The notes under the pieces were generated by a model. It was not told the origin of the DNA. It saw only the letters and a list, made by a program, of their open reading frames with translations, and did not search any database. Shown here in pieces: positions 11,180-24,058 of a stretch of 64,000 bases of DNA. A program made the translations under genes and the position numbers. Position 1 is the stretch's first letter. Each line of letters begins with the position of its first letter. This DNA is from Telmatactis stephensoni (taxonomy: Eukaryota; Cnidaria; Anthozoa; Actiniaria; Isophelliidae): positions 124,001-188,000 of the forward strand of contig JALIZF010001503.1 in NCBI GenBank assembly GCA_029948255.1, written 5' to 3'.

Positions 11180-11880
11180 AGGCCATATAGGCTACCGTAA
11201 GTTAACGCCCGTGGCGTCTATTAAATTTCTACGATCTCATGGGAGTGTAAATGTCTAATTGATCGTCAACCAATCGTCAATCAAGAACCTGGATAAACTG
11301 GCTGATATGACCTTTTTGGGCTCTTTTGTGGCCTTTGCGGATATATAGCCTTTTAGGGGGGGGGCGTCTATTAGATATGGGGCTTTTTTTTAGAGAAGGG
11401 CGTTTAAAACAAATTTTGATTTTTAAGAGGGCGTTTATTAGATAAGAGGCGTAATTCAGTTTTTTCCAGTAAAGAAAATGAGGGCCTTGTACAAGAAATT
11501 ATCAATGCTATGTGGGAAATTACTTCAAGACAAATATTTTCAGAAAATTTTATCGCTTTTGGTTCAATATCAAAAAAGTTATGCACTGTGAAAAATAGAG
11601 AGTTTTGTATGTAATTTTGACCAAAAGCCTTGGTAGCCTCGTTTTGGTGCATTTTCAGAATTTTAAATCCCCATATCTTGTCAAGGATTTAATGTTTTGT
11701 TTTGAAAATTGCACAAATTATCAAAATCAACAATCTTAATAATTTTAAATTGATACAGTTCCAGAAATAGTAATTTTTCACTATTTATGCTAATTAGCAG
11801 CGGCCATTATGAAAGTCGTGTATTGGAGCGGAGAGGGCGTTAATTAGATCAATTACGGCTAATAGACATAATCTAATTAT
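11180..11880. repeat. Unclassified repeat with recurring GGCGTCTATTAGAT motif
   Basis: The motif GGCGT(C/T)(T/A)ATTAGAT recurs near 11212, 11366, 11425 and 11835 within about 650 bp. Its last copy precedes CAATTACGG. No open frame. It looks like a degenerate transposon end family rather than a gene. Confidence 0.45.
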
Positions 11881-12615
11881 AATTACAATTGCAATTGCAA
11901 CTAGAATTAAATTTTCAGTAACAATGAAAAATCACGATATTTTGACTTTCTTTTCTCATCTGTTTTCATTTTGCCGCTCGATTCGTTTGAGTGCATGCAC
12001 AACTTAATTTGTACTTAGACATGATTTTTTACAAAAATCTGCAATGATTTTGGTGGAAAAGCCGCCAGAAGTCTTCGGAGATGAGACAAATGGTTCCTTC
12101 ATTGACTGATATAAACAGTCTTTCACTAAATGTGCTTTTTTCAATGAAAAACAAAAATATTTGGTGACCACTGCTGTCTAAATGCTGGTGATACGAAGTA
12201 CAACGTTGGAGTCAACGGCCACCAAATAGGTTCCTGCAGTCCATCCACTGGCTTAGTATTTGTGCGGGCAGTGCCTTACTAGTAAGTGTTTTTCCAACAC
12301 AAAATTTATTCCGATATTGTCTTTACAGTCTCTATATGTTCATTATAACCACAATATTCATCATCATCATCATCACAGTTTCCCTTTAGGCGCTAGAACG
12401 TCCATAGGGCGAGTTACTGGAATCGCTGTTCCAATAGACTCTCAAAGCTCTTTTTGTCCATCATCATCATTCTTGACTGTTGTTGATCCACCCCCAGGAT
12501 GTCTTCAACTTTCTTTCCATATTTTATTTGTGGATCGTTTGTCAAACAGCACCCGCTTTTTCAGAGCATCGTTTCCCATACGGCAAACATGTGCTACGGG
12601 TGCTACGGGTACTTC
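11881..12615. other. Interval without a recognised gene
   Basis: A plus-strand frame (12260-12766) starts in an ATC trinucleotide run and continues through two palindromic repeats. It is not supported as coding. Confidence 0.4.
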
Positions 12616-12686
12616 AATCTCGTACCCAGAGCCTGCGTTCCTCTTGGTCGCTGACCAAGAGGAACGCAGGCTTTGGGTACGAGATT
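12616..12686. mobile_element. Short hairpin MITE, 34-bp arms with 3-bp loop
   Basis: Arms AATCTCGTACCCAGAGCCTG... and its near-perfect inverse (one mismatch) meet at GGTC-GCT-GACC. An extruded stem of about 34 bp would form. Probably a minimal foldback transposon. Confidence 0.8.
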
Positions 12687-12745
12687 GCGGGTACTTTAGA
12701 AACTGTATGTGGCAAAATGTTTGGATGGGTTGTGATCTAGTTAAT

Positions 12746-12881
12746 CTCCTTCGCAGCCGTTATTAGTCTAGCTCCCATTCACTTGCGGTCCAATCTCGCC
12801 AGCCACTAACGGTTAGTGGCTGGCGAGAGTGGACCGCAGGGGATCAGAATGGGAGCTAGACTAATAACGGCTGCGAAGGAG
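12746..12881. mobile_element. Palindromic MITE, ~60-bp arms
   Basis: The left arm starts CTCCTTCGCAGCCGTTATTA and the right arm ends with its inverse. The arms meet at CCACTAACGGTTAGTGG. A few base changes and a short indel (AGGGGATC) separate the arms. It lies only 60 bp from the hairpin at 12616-12686. Confidence 0.85.
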
Positions 12882-13342
12882 ACTATGGTCTAGTAATTTC
12901 ATGTAGTTGTTGGTTTGATATCTTGAAAGTCCAATTTAGTTCACCTTCGACTTGAGTTGTTGGGTCTACACCTTTTTGTCTGTCTTTACGTTGTGGTGCG
13001 TTCTTCCGAGCATACCCTCCAGATACCATTTTCCTTAACTAGTAGTTATTCCATATTGTCTCCATGCAGTTTTTGTAATTCTTTGGCAGAAAAATCCCAA
13101 GCATTGAGTACTATAAAGTAGCCAAGAACGGGCATGCATTAAGAGTCTTTACTCTCGTATTTAGGTAGATCTCTCGATCAGTTAGAACCTTTTTACGGTT
13201 TTGTTACGGTTAGGTAGCTCAAAACTACTAATTCATTCGTGCATCACTCCAGGCTTTTATTATGCTAGAAATAGAGATCTCCTGCGTGACGACCTTCAAA
13301 ACGGTTGTGCACGTGAGGGAAAATAGCTAGAGAGTGACAACC

Positions 13343-16300
13343 ATGGAATCTTTCGTGTTGCTGTTGATAGCAATCACCTTAACTTCTGCAACTCTTGAAA
13401 ACGAGTACACCAACTCGGCATATCTCGACGAGGCCGAGAATTACCGACTTTACTGGAAAATTAACAATGCAGAGAAAAACATTTCATTTGCAGTTCAAGT
13501 CAAGACGTTAGGATGGGTTGGATTTGGGATCTCAGCTGGTACGGGGAACATGGTTGGATCAGACGTTGTGATTGGTTATGTCAAAGATGGCAAAGGATAT
13601 TTGAAGGTGAATATCATTTAAAACTTTTGTTACTGCGGCCATGTATTTTATTATTAACATAATTTATTATTTGCTACGTAAATATTCGTGTTCCGCTTCG
13701 CATAGCGGACCAACGTCAAAACTGCTTTATTGGCACTTTATCATGAACTTGTCGCATCATAAATCAACAACTTTAAGGGCTACACAATTGTGTTAACATT
13801 GATCAAAACCTGTGACAAGAAATTGTCTATCTACAGTTAAGCTTCTGGGAGATATTTCCGAAAAACGATGTTTATTCTGTTGATCAAAATTTCACCTCTC
13901 CCAAAGTAAAGGGCATAAACTTAGAGTTGCGGCATTCATTAGATTTTGGTGGCATTTGATATTTAAGTTTTTAATCCTATATCTAAAAATGTGCTGTAGA
14001 CAAAACTGATATTTTAGCCAACCAAGGTCATAAATATCGTGTTTTTTTTTCTTCCAAATCGGCATCTCGACTTCTTCATATTTAATGATGCTTGACAAGC
14101 AATGTACATACTTGTATGATCAAAACTTAATTTAGTTTGGGAACACGAAAAGTCCAAAATCCTTGAAACACTACGTCACAGTTACACAGTTACAGTGAAA
14201 TGATCATCCTAAAACTGCAGTTTTTCAGATTCTTAAAATGTAGGAAATGAGACCGTTTAATGCTGCCCCTAAAAATAGTCATTTGTACAATTATATTAAT
14301 CAAACCATTTTTAAAAGATCAACTTGTCTTGCATGCAGAGATTGTGTATTTATGCCAAATGTTTCTATTGAAGAATCAAAATTACATCAATAAAGCAGCT
14401 GAAATCTCGTGATTTGAAGTTGTTTGCCCCCCTCAGTAAGCACGTGACTAATCTGCATTACAATATGAAAATCATCATGACGTAAACATTCCCAACATAT
14501 TTCAGGTGTTCACGGTTCTTAGTTTGACAATGACAGCTGTTTTGAGTAGTTCTATGTTGTGTGAAATCGAACAAGATTTTTTAGTATCTGCAAACCTATA
14601 ATAAGATTTTTTTAATCAAACAGTTTGTCAATTAGAGAGCACACCGAAATATCCATAAAAACCTTGATAACGAATTATACGCAAATTTGCACAAATAAGT
14701 CAGCTCAGTGACCTGTATCGACTTTGCTAAACTGTAGTCTTTACCTTAACCAAAATATCGACAATAGACGCGAGAAAATAATCTCATGATAATTCCCTGT
14801 CCCAATATAAAGAGTCAAACACAGCTATTAAGCTAAAACAACGATAAAAACGCGAGCAAAGGATTCCGTTATATTAGTCTATAGCTAGTTCAAAATGCAG
14901 TGCTTCATTGATTTCTTAAGCCCCGCGCAAACGACTTCAACATTTGTTTCAACATCCTTTCGATTTTGTTGAACGCTGTTGAACAATGTTGAACGATGTT
15001 GAACACTGGGGTGGCAAACCATTTCAACATTTGTTTCAACATCCGTTCGATTTTGTTGAATTGCAAAGTTGAAGTCGTTTGCCACCCCCTTTCAACAGTG
15101 TTGAAACACTACAAGACGGCTTAGAGCGCAAGCGCAAACCCAACAATGTTGAAAGAGGGTGGCAAACGACTTCAACTTTGATTCAACATTCAGAGAACAA
15201 AAGAAATGTTGAAGCATGCAATGTTGAAGCAAAGTTTAAACTCTTTTAAACTTCATTCAACACGTTTCAACACGCTTCAACATTGTTGAAAGGGGGTGGC
15301 AAACGACTTCAACATTGATTTTCAACAAAATCGAAGTGATGTTGAAACAAATGTTGAAGTCGTTTGCGCGGGCCTTTACACAAAACTTTGCACGTATTTG
15401 CACAATGTGTATAGAGTGCAAACAGTAAAGTGATTGCACTATTTTCCATCTTCGTGCATGTTGAAACAATAAACTGCAAGCTGGTATGTGCGGGATTCTA
15501 TCGTTTGTTTTCGATGACTTTATAATAATCTTTTGCAAGTTTGTTGAGAAAGAGAAAGGCAGTCGAAGTTGGCCTCCGGGGATTCCTATCATCCGAAGTT
15601 CTACCGAATACTAACCGACCTCATTTTTTTCTGAGTGTTGATTGGTTTCCAAGTTTATCTATACTTAAATACCTTCGGGAAACGTCAGATTAGCATTACT
15701 GGCTCTGCGCAAGCGCAGTAGCAAAAAAAGATCAAAATGTTTTGCATCGTCTTTGTATCGCCCTTCGGTCTCCGTATTAAAGGGGTTCAAATGCAGAGAA
15801 CTTTTCTCCGTCTTCGCCCCAAATAGTTCATGTAAGCGCTACATCCATCTTTTATTCGTTTACATCTTCCAGGACCGCTATGCGGACAAGAAAGCTCTCC
15901 CTCCAATCGACAGCAAACAAGACTACAAACTCGAAGCTGCATATGAAAAGAACGGGGAGATGGTGCTCAAGTTTAATCGTGCATACGACACTTGTGATGA
16001 AAGAGATAATAAGATTGAGGTATGTGGTAAGGAGTTAATCCTGGGTGATACAGTGACAGAAGTGTTAAGCCTAGTTTTCACTAGCGACGCAAGCACAAGC
16101 GCAAGCAGCATACGCAGACTCAGTATCGTACGTATCACATAGGTGCGAAAAAAGACAATCTCTGCTAATGAACAGTACACTACTGAGTCTGCGTATGTTT
16201 CCTGCGCTTGTGCTTGCGTCGCTAGTGAAAACCAGGCTTTAGCATACCTATAGTGGGTTCGTCCCATGCACGCTGACTTCTCACGAGACAAGATTTCGCT

Positions 16301-19300
16301 CGGGACGGAAAGACTCTTATGTTGTCCCGGGTCAGTAAAAAAAGACACTTATCAACATAAATACATTCTTGCCCCGGTCTCCATGTGAACCGTTCAGCCG
16401 AAAATCGTTTAAAACTGTTTTGTTTTGATATAATCTTCAGGAAGGAACAGTTCGTTTAGTATACGCATATCATCCTGACGATCCTACTTCTAAGGACGCC
16501 ATTCCAAGACATCAGAAACGAGGATCAAGATCTCTTATCCTTCGGAACATAATGACCAAAAAACCCAGCCTGCCTAAAGATCTTCAGCATTTTGATCTAC
16601 GAGTAAACGTAAGTTTACCAGGGAGTTTTCTCATTTTGGGAATTCCCCTCCCCCCCCCCCCCCTCCCCCAACATCAGAGGATACGGCTTAGTCCAAAGAC
16701 TAGAAAGAATGGGGCGAAATTCCTGAGTTATCGCTTGGCTTCGTTTTATGTATATTACCGCAGCTCTCTGCTTGTTGAGAATAGGAGTATTTCAAACTAA
16801 TAAGAACTGCCAGAGAGAGTTTTTCCTTTATTGGCAATAATCCACCCCATAGCACAAGACGACGACGCAAATCCTACGATTAAAAAGGAGTTTGACGAAA
16901 GCTGTTTACGTACATACATTATTGCATACATGAGGAACTACAGGGGGACGGGGTGGGGTGGGGTGGGGGTTTGCTCTTAAACTAGAATGGTAACTGATCA
17001 TTCTATAGGTAATCTTTTTTCATCCATTTTACTTGTACTTGATTTCCAGGCATCTATTCCCAACTACGATACGACGTATTTCTGTAAAGCCTTTCAAATT
17101 CCAGATGTTGGCTCAAAGAAGCATATTGTTAAGGTATCTTTATGCCTTTATTCAAACTTCCATAGCACTGTTAAGCCATTTCCTTTTCTTTCACATATAA
17201 TTTTCACATTGAATGTACAAGAGAACATTCCCGAGAGACTGACGGCATTTTCCATTTCAGTATTAAGAACCAGCCTGCTGGAAGCAGCGGACTAGAATAT
17301 GACAGTTTCTAGCATCCGTCGGAATCAGTCCTATAAGAAACGGGGTGCATTTTTAAAGTACTAGCTATTCTAGTAATAATGAATTAAGAGAAAGGTCTAG
17401 AGTAAAGTGCCGTCGACCTCAATTTATTAGTTCATAATTAAATGACTCTTACAAGATAACGATGTAAAACTAGGTCCCTCAATTTACTTTTACTTTTCAG
17501 GTCGAACCAATCATTAGTCCTGGGAACGAAGGTCTGGTTCATCACATTTTGATATATGAATGCTCGGACGATTTCCCCGTAGCTAATCTCACCCACGAAG
17601 GTCCTTGCGAAGCTAATATGCCAACCGCATTTATACAATGTGTAGGAAGGTCCGTCATAGCAGGTTGGGCAATCGGTGGCACCGTAAGTATAGCTCTACG
17701 CCATTTTAACTGGTGGCTTATCGTAGGTTGGCGTACCATTTGCGTGCCTAAAGCGTAGTGAGCGAGTAACGATTTATTTGTAGGACAGTCTGTCATAGCA
17801 GATTGCGAGAATGTTAGTTTTTCTTGTAGTTTGCATTGCAAGCATTAGCGAGCGAGTAACGATGTGTAGTCCGTAGTAGCAGCTTTGGTTATTGTTGAAA
17901 CTGTGGTTATAGCTCTGTGGCGTCAACTCGTGAATATGAGCATCGTAAGTTTTGCGTGTCATTTGCGTGCGCGAGACGTAAGAGTGAGTAACGGGAGACC
18001 TAACTGGGTAACATTACAGTTCAGTATTGTGGCATAAATAAATCTTCATATAGTCAAATCTCGTTATTTCGAGTCGACGACCCACCTTCCTCCCTACAAG
18101 GCTGATCTCCACGACTCGGAAACCTCGCTCCCTCTTGCTTCCGGGGCAGTCGCTCCCCACATCTTATAGAACCTTAGGATGACTGTAAGTGAGGATACCC
18201 AATGAGAATAATGTACTAATGTGAAAGTACAGAATAACTCTGCACCATTTTTAACTCGTGGATATGAGTTCATACTTTGGCACTTGGTCTGCGTAGGCAA
18301 AGCGTATCGAGCAAGTAACTGTGGTCGTTTCTTTATACCAACAGTCATTTTATTTCCCTGAGCATGTTGGCTTTCCCTTGGGGGGTGGCATTGGACCAAA
18401 ATTTGTTCTTATGGAAATGCACTATGATAACCCAGACAAGAAATCAGGTGACGATTGACTTTTGTTTGTCAGTCAGTGATTGTTTGATTGATCTATTGAG
18501 TCACTAGCTTGCCCATTCAGTGAGCCATTCAGTCAGCCAGTCCGTCAGTCAGTCAGTCAGTCAGTCCGTCCGTCCGTCCGTCCGTCCGTCCGTCAGGAGT
18601 TAGTAGTCAGTATAATAGTTTAATTTGTTTCAATCTTTGCTTTTCAGGTTTAACTGATTTGTCTGGTCTTCGCTTTCACTACACATCACAATTGCGTAAA
18701 TATGATGCAGGCATACTGTGGGTTGGATGGGAAGTTGATTCAGCTATGGTGATTCCACCACGTCAAGGAAAATGGCTTTCAGTTGGCTATTGCTCTGGGA
18801 ATTGTACGCGATTGGTAAGGAGTGTTGTACACTTTTCGTGTAAGCTTAAAAATAAAACTGCTCTTGAAACCTACCTTGTGACGGGATATATACCTACGTA
18901 CTTCAAAAAAGGTTGTCAGAGCCAAAGCCGATAGTTAGGTTTTTTATGGACAGCTACTTTCATCCCGCAAAAAATTGATGCGATCCCGCGAACGGTAAAG
19001 GAGAAATAAAAAAAGCAAACAAAATAATAACGATACAGGGTTATTGACCAGATCAAGAAGAAGCAGACTAAGAATCAACTAATTTTTCTTTCTAGTGAAT
19101 CTAAAAGCAAATCGATGCTGACCCGCAAATTGGTCCCGCGGTTGCTGTGTGGCGTTCGTGACGTCGAAAACGGCAATACGAACACGAATTCAAAACCTCC
19201 CCTCCCTCCTGTCCCGTTCTCCTTTTCTTTTTAAATGTACGGTTTCATTTTGATTTTCAGGGACTAGAAAACAGTATCCTGCCTGAGAAAGGAATCAAGG

Positions 19301-22300
19301 TGTTTGCAACATTTCCACACGCTCATTTGCTAGGTATCGTAATAGGTAGATCTTTGTTTACTTTGCTCATTAGCATAGGCAGTTCTTTTTACAACCAAAT
19401 AAACACCAAATCAACTCAGCTGAGTATTGAAAGACTATGGCAATTGCAAAATTAGCTTTCTTTGGAAATTTGAGCTTTACACATGCAATAGTGTTTGCGT
19501 GATGAGGTCTTAAAACTCTACATTTTATAGAGAATATATGTGTTCCTTAGCTGATTGGAAGCTTTGAATACCCGTAAAACGAAGCACTGATCGATGGAAA
19601 GAGGCGGGTAAAATGAGCGCACCGTCGACCTCAAGTTTATTAGACAATTTGTGACTATTACGAGCTACCGACGTAAAATAAGGACTCTTTACATTTATCT
19701 TGACCTTTTGCCGTAGATGTGAATGCATTTACCGATCTAACTAACACATTTCCGAGTGACAGTCTATCGTTATCTTGCTACTATAGGTTCTGCCATGTGG
19801 TTAAAGCATGTACGTAACGGAGTAGAATTACCAGAAATAGGCAAAGATATGCATTATGATTTCAACTATCAGGTATGTCCTATCAAATGCAATGAAACTT
19901 TCAGGAAGCGTTCAGCCAAAAATTGCAGGTGGTTGCAAACAAGAGGTAGACGCCTACAAGGGGTTCCACTGAGGAATTTCATGGCAGCCATGTTTGTGGG
20001 CAAGTACAAAAGAAAGTTTTTGAATTAGAAAAGATTTCTCTTGGGAAAAAAGCTCTATTATTTTGACCACAAACATGGCTGCTGTGAAATCCCTCTATAT
20101 ATTGTAGAAATTTGTATCTTATAGAACTAGTGCTCAAGTGAATGACCCGTTAATTGCCCAGGAAAATACTAAGCCTGTTTATCACGAGCGCTGGAGGAAG
20201 GAGGCAGCATACGCAGACTCAGCTATGCAGTCGTTCTCACGAAACTATACTAATGATACGGCACTGAACCCGCGTATGCGTTGATGATTACTCGGGCTTC
20301 CCCTAGGGGGCGCGAATTTAAAAACGGACTTTATTACTCAAGCACGAATGTTAAGGAAAGGTATCATTTTTGGCAGTACCCAGCTTTCTTTGAGCATCTC
20401 TCCGACCTCTCCTAATACCTGGGGGAAATCAGTACATTACTCAGTTTTTACTCCTTAAAAACTGTCAAAAGTCTCAATTAATTTATAATTTCCACTGTAC
20501 CGATAATACTGAATGGTTTCAATTTTTTCAGGAATATCATATTCATGAGAAAGAAGTGCACATACTTCCGGTAAGCAAGACGTTAGACCCCAGTCCCTGC
20601 GTTATACAATTCGTCTTCTAACATCTTCTGTTGGTTTAATTAGGGGGATGATCTCATTCAGTACTGCCAGTACGATTCTAGCAAAAGGAAATATATGACA
20701 CGTGTAAGTACAGCTGAGGACAGATTTCGTTATTCTCTGCGAGCAGTGGCTATTTTTCTAAGGAGCGGCATAGTAGGCTTTTGAGAGTAAAAAGCAACAA
20801 ACACCTGACAAAAACAGCACAAAATTGAAAATAACGTATTTGGGTTTCCTGTGTTTAGACGATCATAAGTTGGGTTTCCTGTAGCGTTAGTGGCTCGATG
20901 ACAGATCAACGTAGCGTTACGCTGATAGTTTAGATATGTTCTCATGGCATTTGAAGGATAGTATTACAATGAACAACGCTTATACGTGAGTTACTCTACT
21001 ATCGGTCTACCCACAGGGAACCCGGCTTTATTCAGCTATATTTCTGTTCTTTATCGAAACGCTAATATTGGGATTCCTGTGACATATGAGATCGTTTTGA
21101 AGTATCGTGTAACATAGAGTTGTAATCTGATTATCGGGCGTTATTTGAAACAGTAACTTGATAAGGGGATTATATTCGAATCAGTAACGCACTCAGTGTA
21201 GTAACAGTAGAGAATGCGTTACGAAAGTCAATAAACGTAATCCCCTATCAGTTTACGTACTAGCAGTATCAAACGGCTTTATATTACACGCTCATGTAAT
21301 TTGCTGTAATAGGATGTTTACCGGATGTCGATCGTACAGTTAACGATCTTATGTCACAGGAATCCCAATATTAGCGTTTCGATAAAGCATAGAAATATAG
21401 CTGAATAAAGCCGGGTTCCCTGTGGTCTACCAGAGCAACCGAAAATCCAACGTATGAATCTCAATAGGCCACGTTCGACATATCAAGATTCCTAGCATGA
21501 TAGCGAGGCTCACAGGAGTAAACTGCCGAAATAACCACTTAGCAGAAAAAGAATAAGTGTATACGATATTGTAAATGATGTAGAAATTAGTAGAAATTTA
21601 ATTTCTGACCTGAAATCACAAGTAATGTGTCATTGGATCGAAAGGTCATTAATTAATAATTTATAGAATAAAAAGCGACAAATTATTGGTGATTTTAGGT
21701 CAGAAAACTAGATTCTACTAATTTATAAACAATTTCCAATATCGTATACACTTATTCTCTTTCTGCTAGGTATTTTGGCAGTTTACTCCTGTGAGCATCG
21801 CTATCATGCTAGGAATCTTGATATCTCGAACGTGGCCTATTCTAACTCCTACAAGCCGGGCTTCCTGTGGACGATTGGGGAAAGGAACTTCAGCTCCTGT
21901 GCAAAACAAAATATACGTTATTAATGAAATACTTATTATGTTTGTTTCTAAGGGCGGAGAAAAGACACAACAAGAGATGTGTATGAACTTCCTCTACTAC
22001 TATCCCAGGGTTGATTTGGCAAAATGTCTTTCAAGTGACTACGGAATCTATCACACATTTTTTGCAAAACATTTTTGGAAGTTAGTTTATTGGCTTTATA
22101 ATATTTCAGTCATATGGTTCTCATAATGAATTCGCCTTTCCGGAATCTAGGAACTCGCGTGGAATAATAGGACTATTTTAGTGTCGCACTTTTTAAAATT
22201 CATCTGAAGATACGGTGCATGTGTTAAAGTCCCTATGACGGATAATATTTTATTTTCAAACTCAGTTCTTGATAGAAAGCATAGTAAAGATCTTTTAATC

Positions 22301-24058
22301 TTGTTTTTCCTCACTCCATATTTTCTGAGATATAAAGGTTTCAAATTTCAAAATGCAAATGTGATAACGTAAGAGGAGTAATCATTTATTATACAAAAAC
22401 AAGAGAATTTAAATTACTTGTATTTTTCCATTTGTAACTCATTGCCATTGGCAAAGCCTGTTGTTTAGTAAAAAATCTGGCTCTCGAATTGAAGTCCTCT
22501 TTTTGTAAAACCATGAGAAGTTTGCAGTGTTGCCTCCTCCTACGTCATCAAATTTGCATTTTGACATTTGAAACCTTCATATCTCAGAAAATACGAGGTA
22601 AGGAAAACCTGGGTAAAAAGATCTTCACTATGCTCTCTAAAAATAACTAAGTTTGAAAATAAAAAATTATGTGTCATAAGGACTTTAAAGATTTGTGAAA
22701 TCTAGGCTAAAAGAAATAGAAATGTGGTTAAGGGGAGATTTGTACAAGTGTTTGTAAAAACAACAGATGTACGTGAACGTTAATTTCGGAATGGCGAATT
22801 TGAAGTGAAATAACTTAAATGGGGTGAAGTGAAATAGGGGAAAAATCCCCGGCTCAAGCGACGTCGGGGACTGGAACCGACGACCCCTAATTGATTCATT
22901 GATTCATTGATTCATTGATTCATTGATTCATTGATTCATTGATTCATTGATTCATTGATTCATTGATTCATTGATTCATTGATTCATTGATTCATTGATT
23001 CATTGATTCACTGACTCACTGACTCACTGACTCACTGACTCACTGACTCACTGACTCACTGACTCACTGACTCACTGACTCACTGACTCACTGACTCACT
23101 GACTCACTGACTCACTGACTCACTGACTCACTGACTCACTGACTCACTGACTCACTGACTCACTGACTCACTGACTCACTGACTCACTGACTCACTGACT
23201 CACTGACTCGCTGACTCGCTGACTCGCTGACTCGCTGACTCGCTGACTCGCTGACTCGCTGACTCGCTGACTCGCTGACTCGCTGACTCGCTGACTCACT
23301 GACTCCCTGATTCACTGATTCACTGATTCACTGATTCATTGATTCATTAATTCATCTATTCATCTATTCGTTTATGCGTTTATTCGTTTTTAGGAACAAT
23401 ACTGTAGTTGGATGGCCTCCCAAGGAATGGACGAATGAACTAGTTGTTGATTTGAAGAAATCCTACGAAGACTCGAAGTCAATCGAGTTGAGGTGCGGGA
23501 AACAGAAATCCCAGCCGTTGATTCCGGTAAAAATTAAGCACATCTACTTCTTCCTTCCTTCCTTCCTTCCTTCCTTCCTCCCTCCCTCCCTCCCTCCCTC
23601 CCTCCCTCCCTCCCTCCCTCCCTCCCTCCCTCCCTCCCTCCCTCCCTCCCTCCCTCCCTCCCTCCCTCCCTCCCTCCCTCCTTCCTTCCCTAGAAAAATC
23701 TTCCACCCACTTCTAACTTTCCACCGTCTCTGTGGACCCCCCTCCCCCTTCAACACACACACCCCTTAATTTGCCTTGGGTCCACGAGGAAAACATTCTA
23801 CTTAATACACCATCATATCTAACGATCATTCATTGTATTCCTACAACCGCAAATATTCATTTGTTTGTTCATTTGTTCACTTTACATTCAGGCATCCTTA
23901 TTAATTATGATTACTAGGTACATGGAAAGAGTGCACTCAAGCCTGTCATCACTACGCCGTTGAAAAAGGAAGTAATGGCCTGTTTAAGCTGCCACGTGAT
24001 TGGCTGCCAAATTTTGATATTCTTTGCAGCATTGCAGGCGTGCATAATTTTGTATTAA
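13343..24058 (+). CDS. MOXD1: DBH-like monooxygenase (MOXD1 family), copy A, 14 exons
   Basis: Exons: 13343-13606, 15873-16019, 16441-16608, 17050-17133, 17501-17683, 18345-18447, 18648-18814, 19261-19333, 19787-19872, 20532-20570, 20644-20703, 21953-22080, 23394-23526, 23918-24058. All have GT-AG borders, phases agree, and the 1776-nt CDS gives 591 residues (human MOXD1 is about 613). It is a copper- and ascorbate-dependent monooxygenase of the DBH/PHM family, probably in the secretory pathway; the substrate is unknown. Layout: signal peptide (1-18), DOMON domain (about 30-150), then two copper domains. Copper ligands by family alignment: H235, H236, H308 (first site), H392, H394, M467 (second site). 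The C terminus is hydrophobic (CQILIFFAALQACIILY), suggesting a membrane or GPI anchor. Start is the ATG at 13343; the GTG nine bases upstream is not a plausible start. Copy B follows 3.5 kb downstream in the same orientation. Confidence 0.93.
14919..15375. mobile_element. Harbinger-type MITE in intron 1 of copy A, TSD TTA
   Basis: 457-bp element with ends AGCCCCGCGCAAACGACTTC and its inverse, flanked by TTA at 14916-14918 and 15376-15378. The interior is built of CAACATT/TTGTTGAA motifs in both orientations. Block B lacks it at the equivalent point (near 30040), giving a clean empty site. The 3-bp TTA duplication fits PIF/Harbinger. Confidence 0.8.
16068..16238. mobile_element. Harbinger-type MITE in intron 2 of copy A, TSD TTA
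   Basis: 171-bp foldback with ends AGCCTAGTTTTCACTAGCGA and its near-perfect inverse, flanked by TTA at 16065-16067 and 16239-16241. Copy B has the unoccupied sequence GTGTGAGCATACC at about 34240. Arms of about 55 bp include GACGCAAGCACAAGCGCAAG. Confidence 0.88.
18525..18598. repeat. (CAGT)n/(CCGT)n microsatellite in intron 6 of copy A
   Basis: A short run of CAGT followed by CCGT tetramers. The equivalent intron of copy B has expanded to nearly 400 bp (42718-43110). Confidence 0.85.
19540..19725 (+). mobile_element. SINE 3'-end fragment in intron 8 of copy A
   Basis: Contains AATACCCGTAAAACGAAGCACTG, GCGCACCGTCGACCTCAA and TTTATTAGACAA. Related blocks occur at 17385-17480, 37535-37640, 44270-44420 and 45095-45230. 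The one at 44270 is joined to a tRNA-like head, which identifies the family as a SINE. Confidence 0.5.
19967..20100. mobile_element. TATAGAGGG-family MITE in intron 9 of copy A
   Basis: Inverted ends GAGGAATTTCATGGCAGCCA and its inverse ending CCCTCTATA. The same insertion is present in copy B (45475-45712), so it predates the gene duplication. Confidence 0.75.
21012..21423. mobile_element. hAT-type foldback MITE in intron 11 of copy A, 8-bp TSD
   Basis: 412-bp element with ends CACAGGGAACCCGGCTTTAT and the inverse, flanked by GGTCTACC at 21004-21011 and 21424-21431. The arms run about 85 bp and include CGAAACGCTAATATTGGGAT. The 8-bp duplication and the CA..TG-like ends fit a hAT-derived nonautonomous element. 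Confidence 0.85.
21469..21838. mobile_element. Foldback repeat, ~150-bp arms, intron 11 of copy A
   Basis: Left arm GGCCACGTTCGACATATCAA... and its inverse ending TCTCGAACGTGGCC, with further pairing through ATAAGTGTATACGATATTG. Spacer about 70 bp. In copy B only the right outer edge (TCGAACGTGGCC at 47847) remains, next to the 3' end of a LINE. Confidence 0.75.
22228..22684. mobile_element. TTAA-type MITE in intron 12 of copy A
   Basis: 457-bp element with ends AGTCCCTATGACGGATAAT and, inverted, AGTCCTTATGACACATAAT, flanked by TTAA at 22224-22227 and 22685-22688. Copy B reads GTGTTAAAGATTTG with no insertion (near 49069). TTAA targets are used by piggyBac and Kolobok elements. Confidence 0.85.
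22888..23385. repeat. Octamer microsatellite array in intron 12 of copy A
   Basis: Three blocks: TTGATTCA (about 22890-23010), ACTCACTG (about 23010-23205) and ACTCGCTG (about 23205-23295), decaying into ATTCATTG/ATTCATCT. The array ends eight bases before the exon 13 acceptor TTTTTAG. Block-wise unit switching indicates successive expansion of point variants. Confidence 0.95.
23549..23690. repeat. (CCTT)n/(CCCT)n pyrimidine array in intron 13 of copy A
   Basis: Starts as CCTT and switches to CCCT. The equivalent array in copy B (50031-50270) stays CCTT. The proline/serine and glycine/arginine/glutamate frames across it are artefacts. Confidence 0.95.

Noticed and set aside
12260..12766. 168-residue plus-strand frame with histidine run
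   Set aside because: The histidine run is an ATC microsatellite and the rest crosses two hairpin repeats; no domain or splice context.
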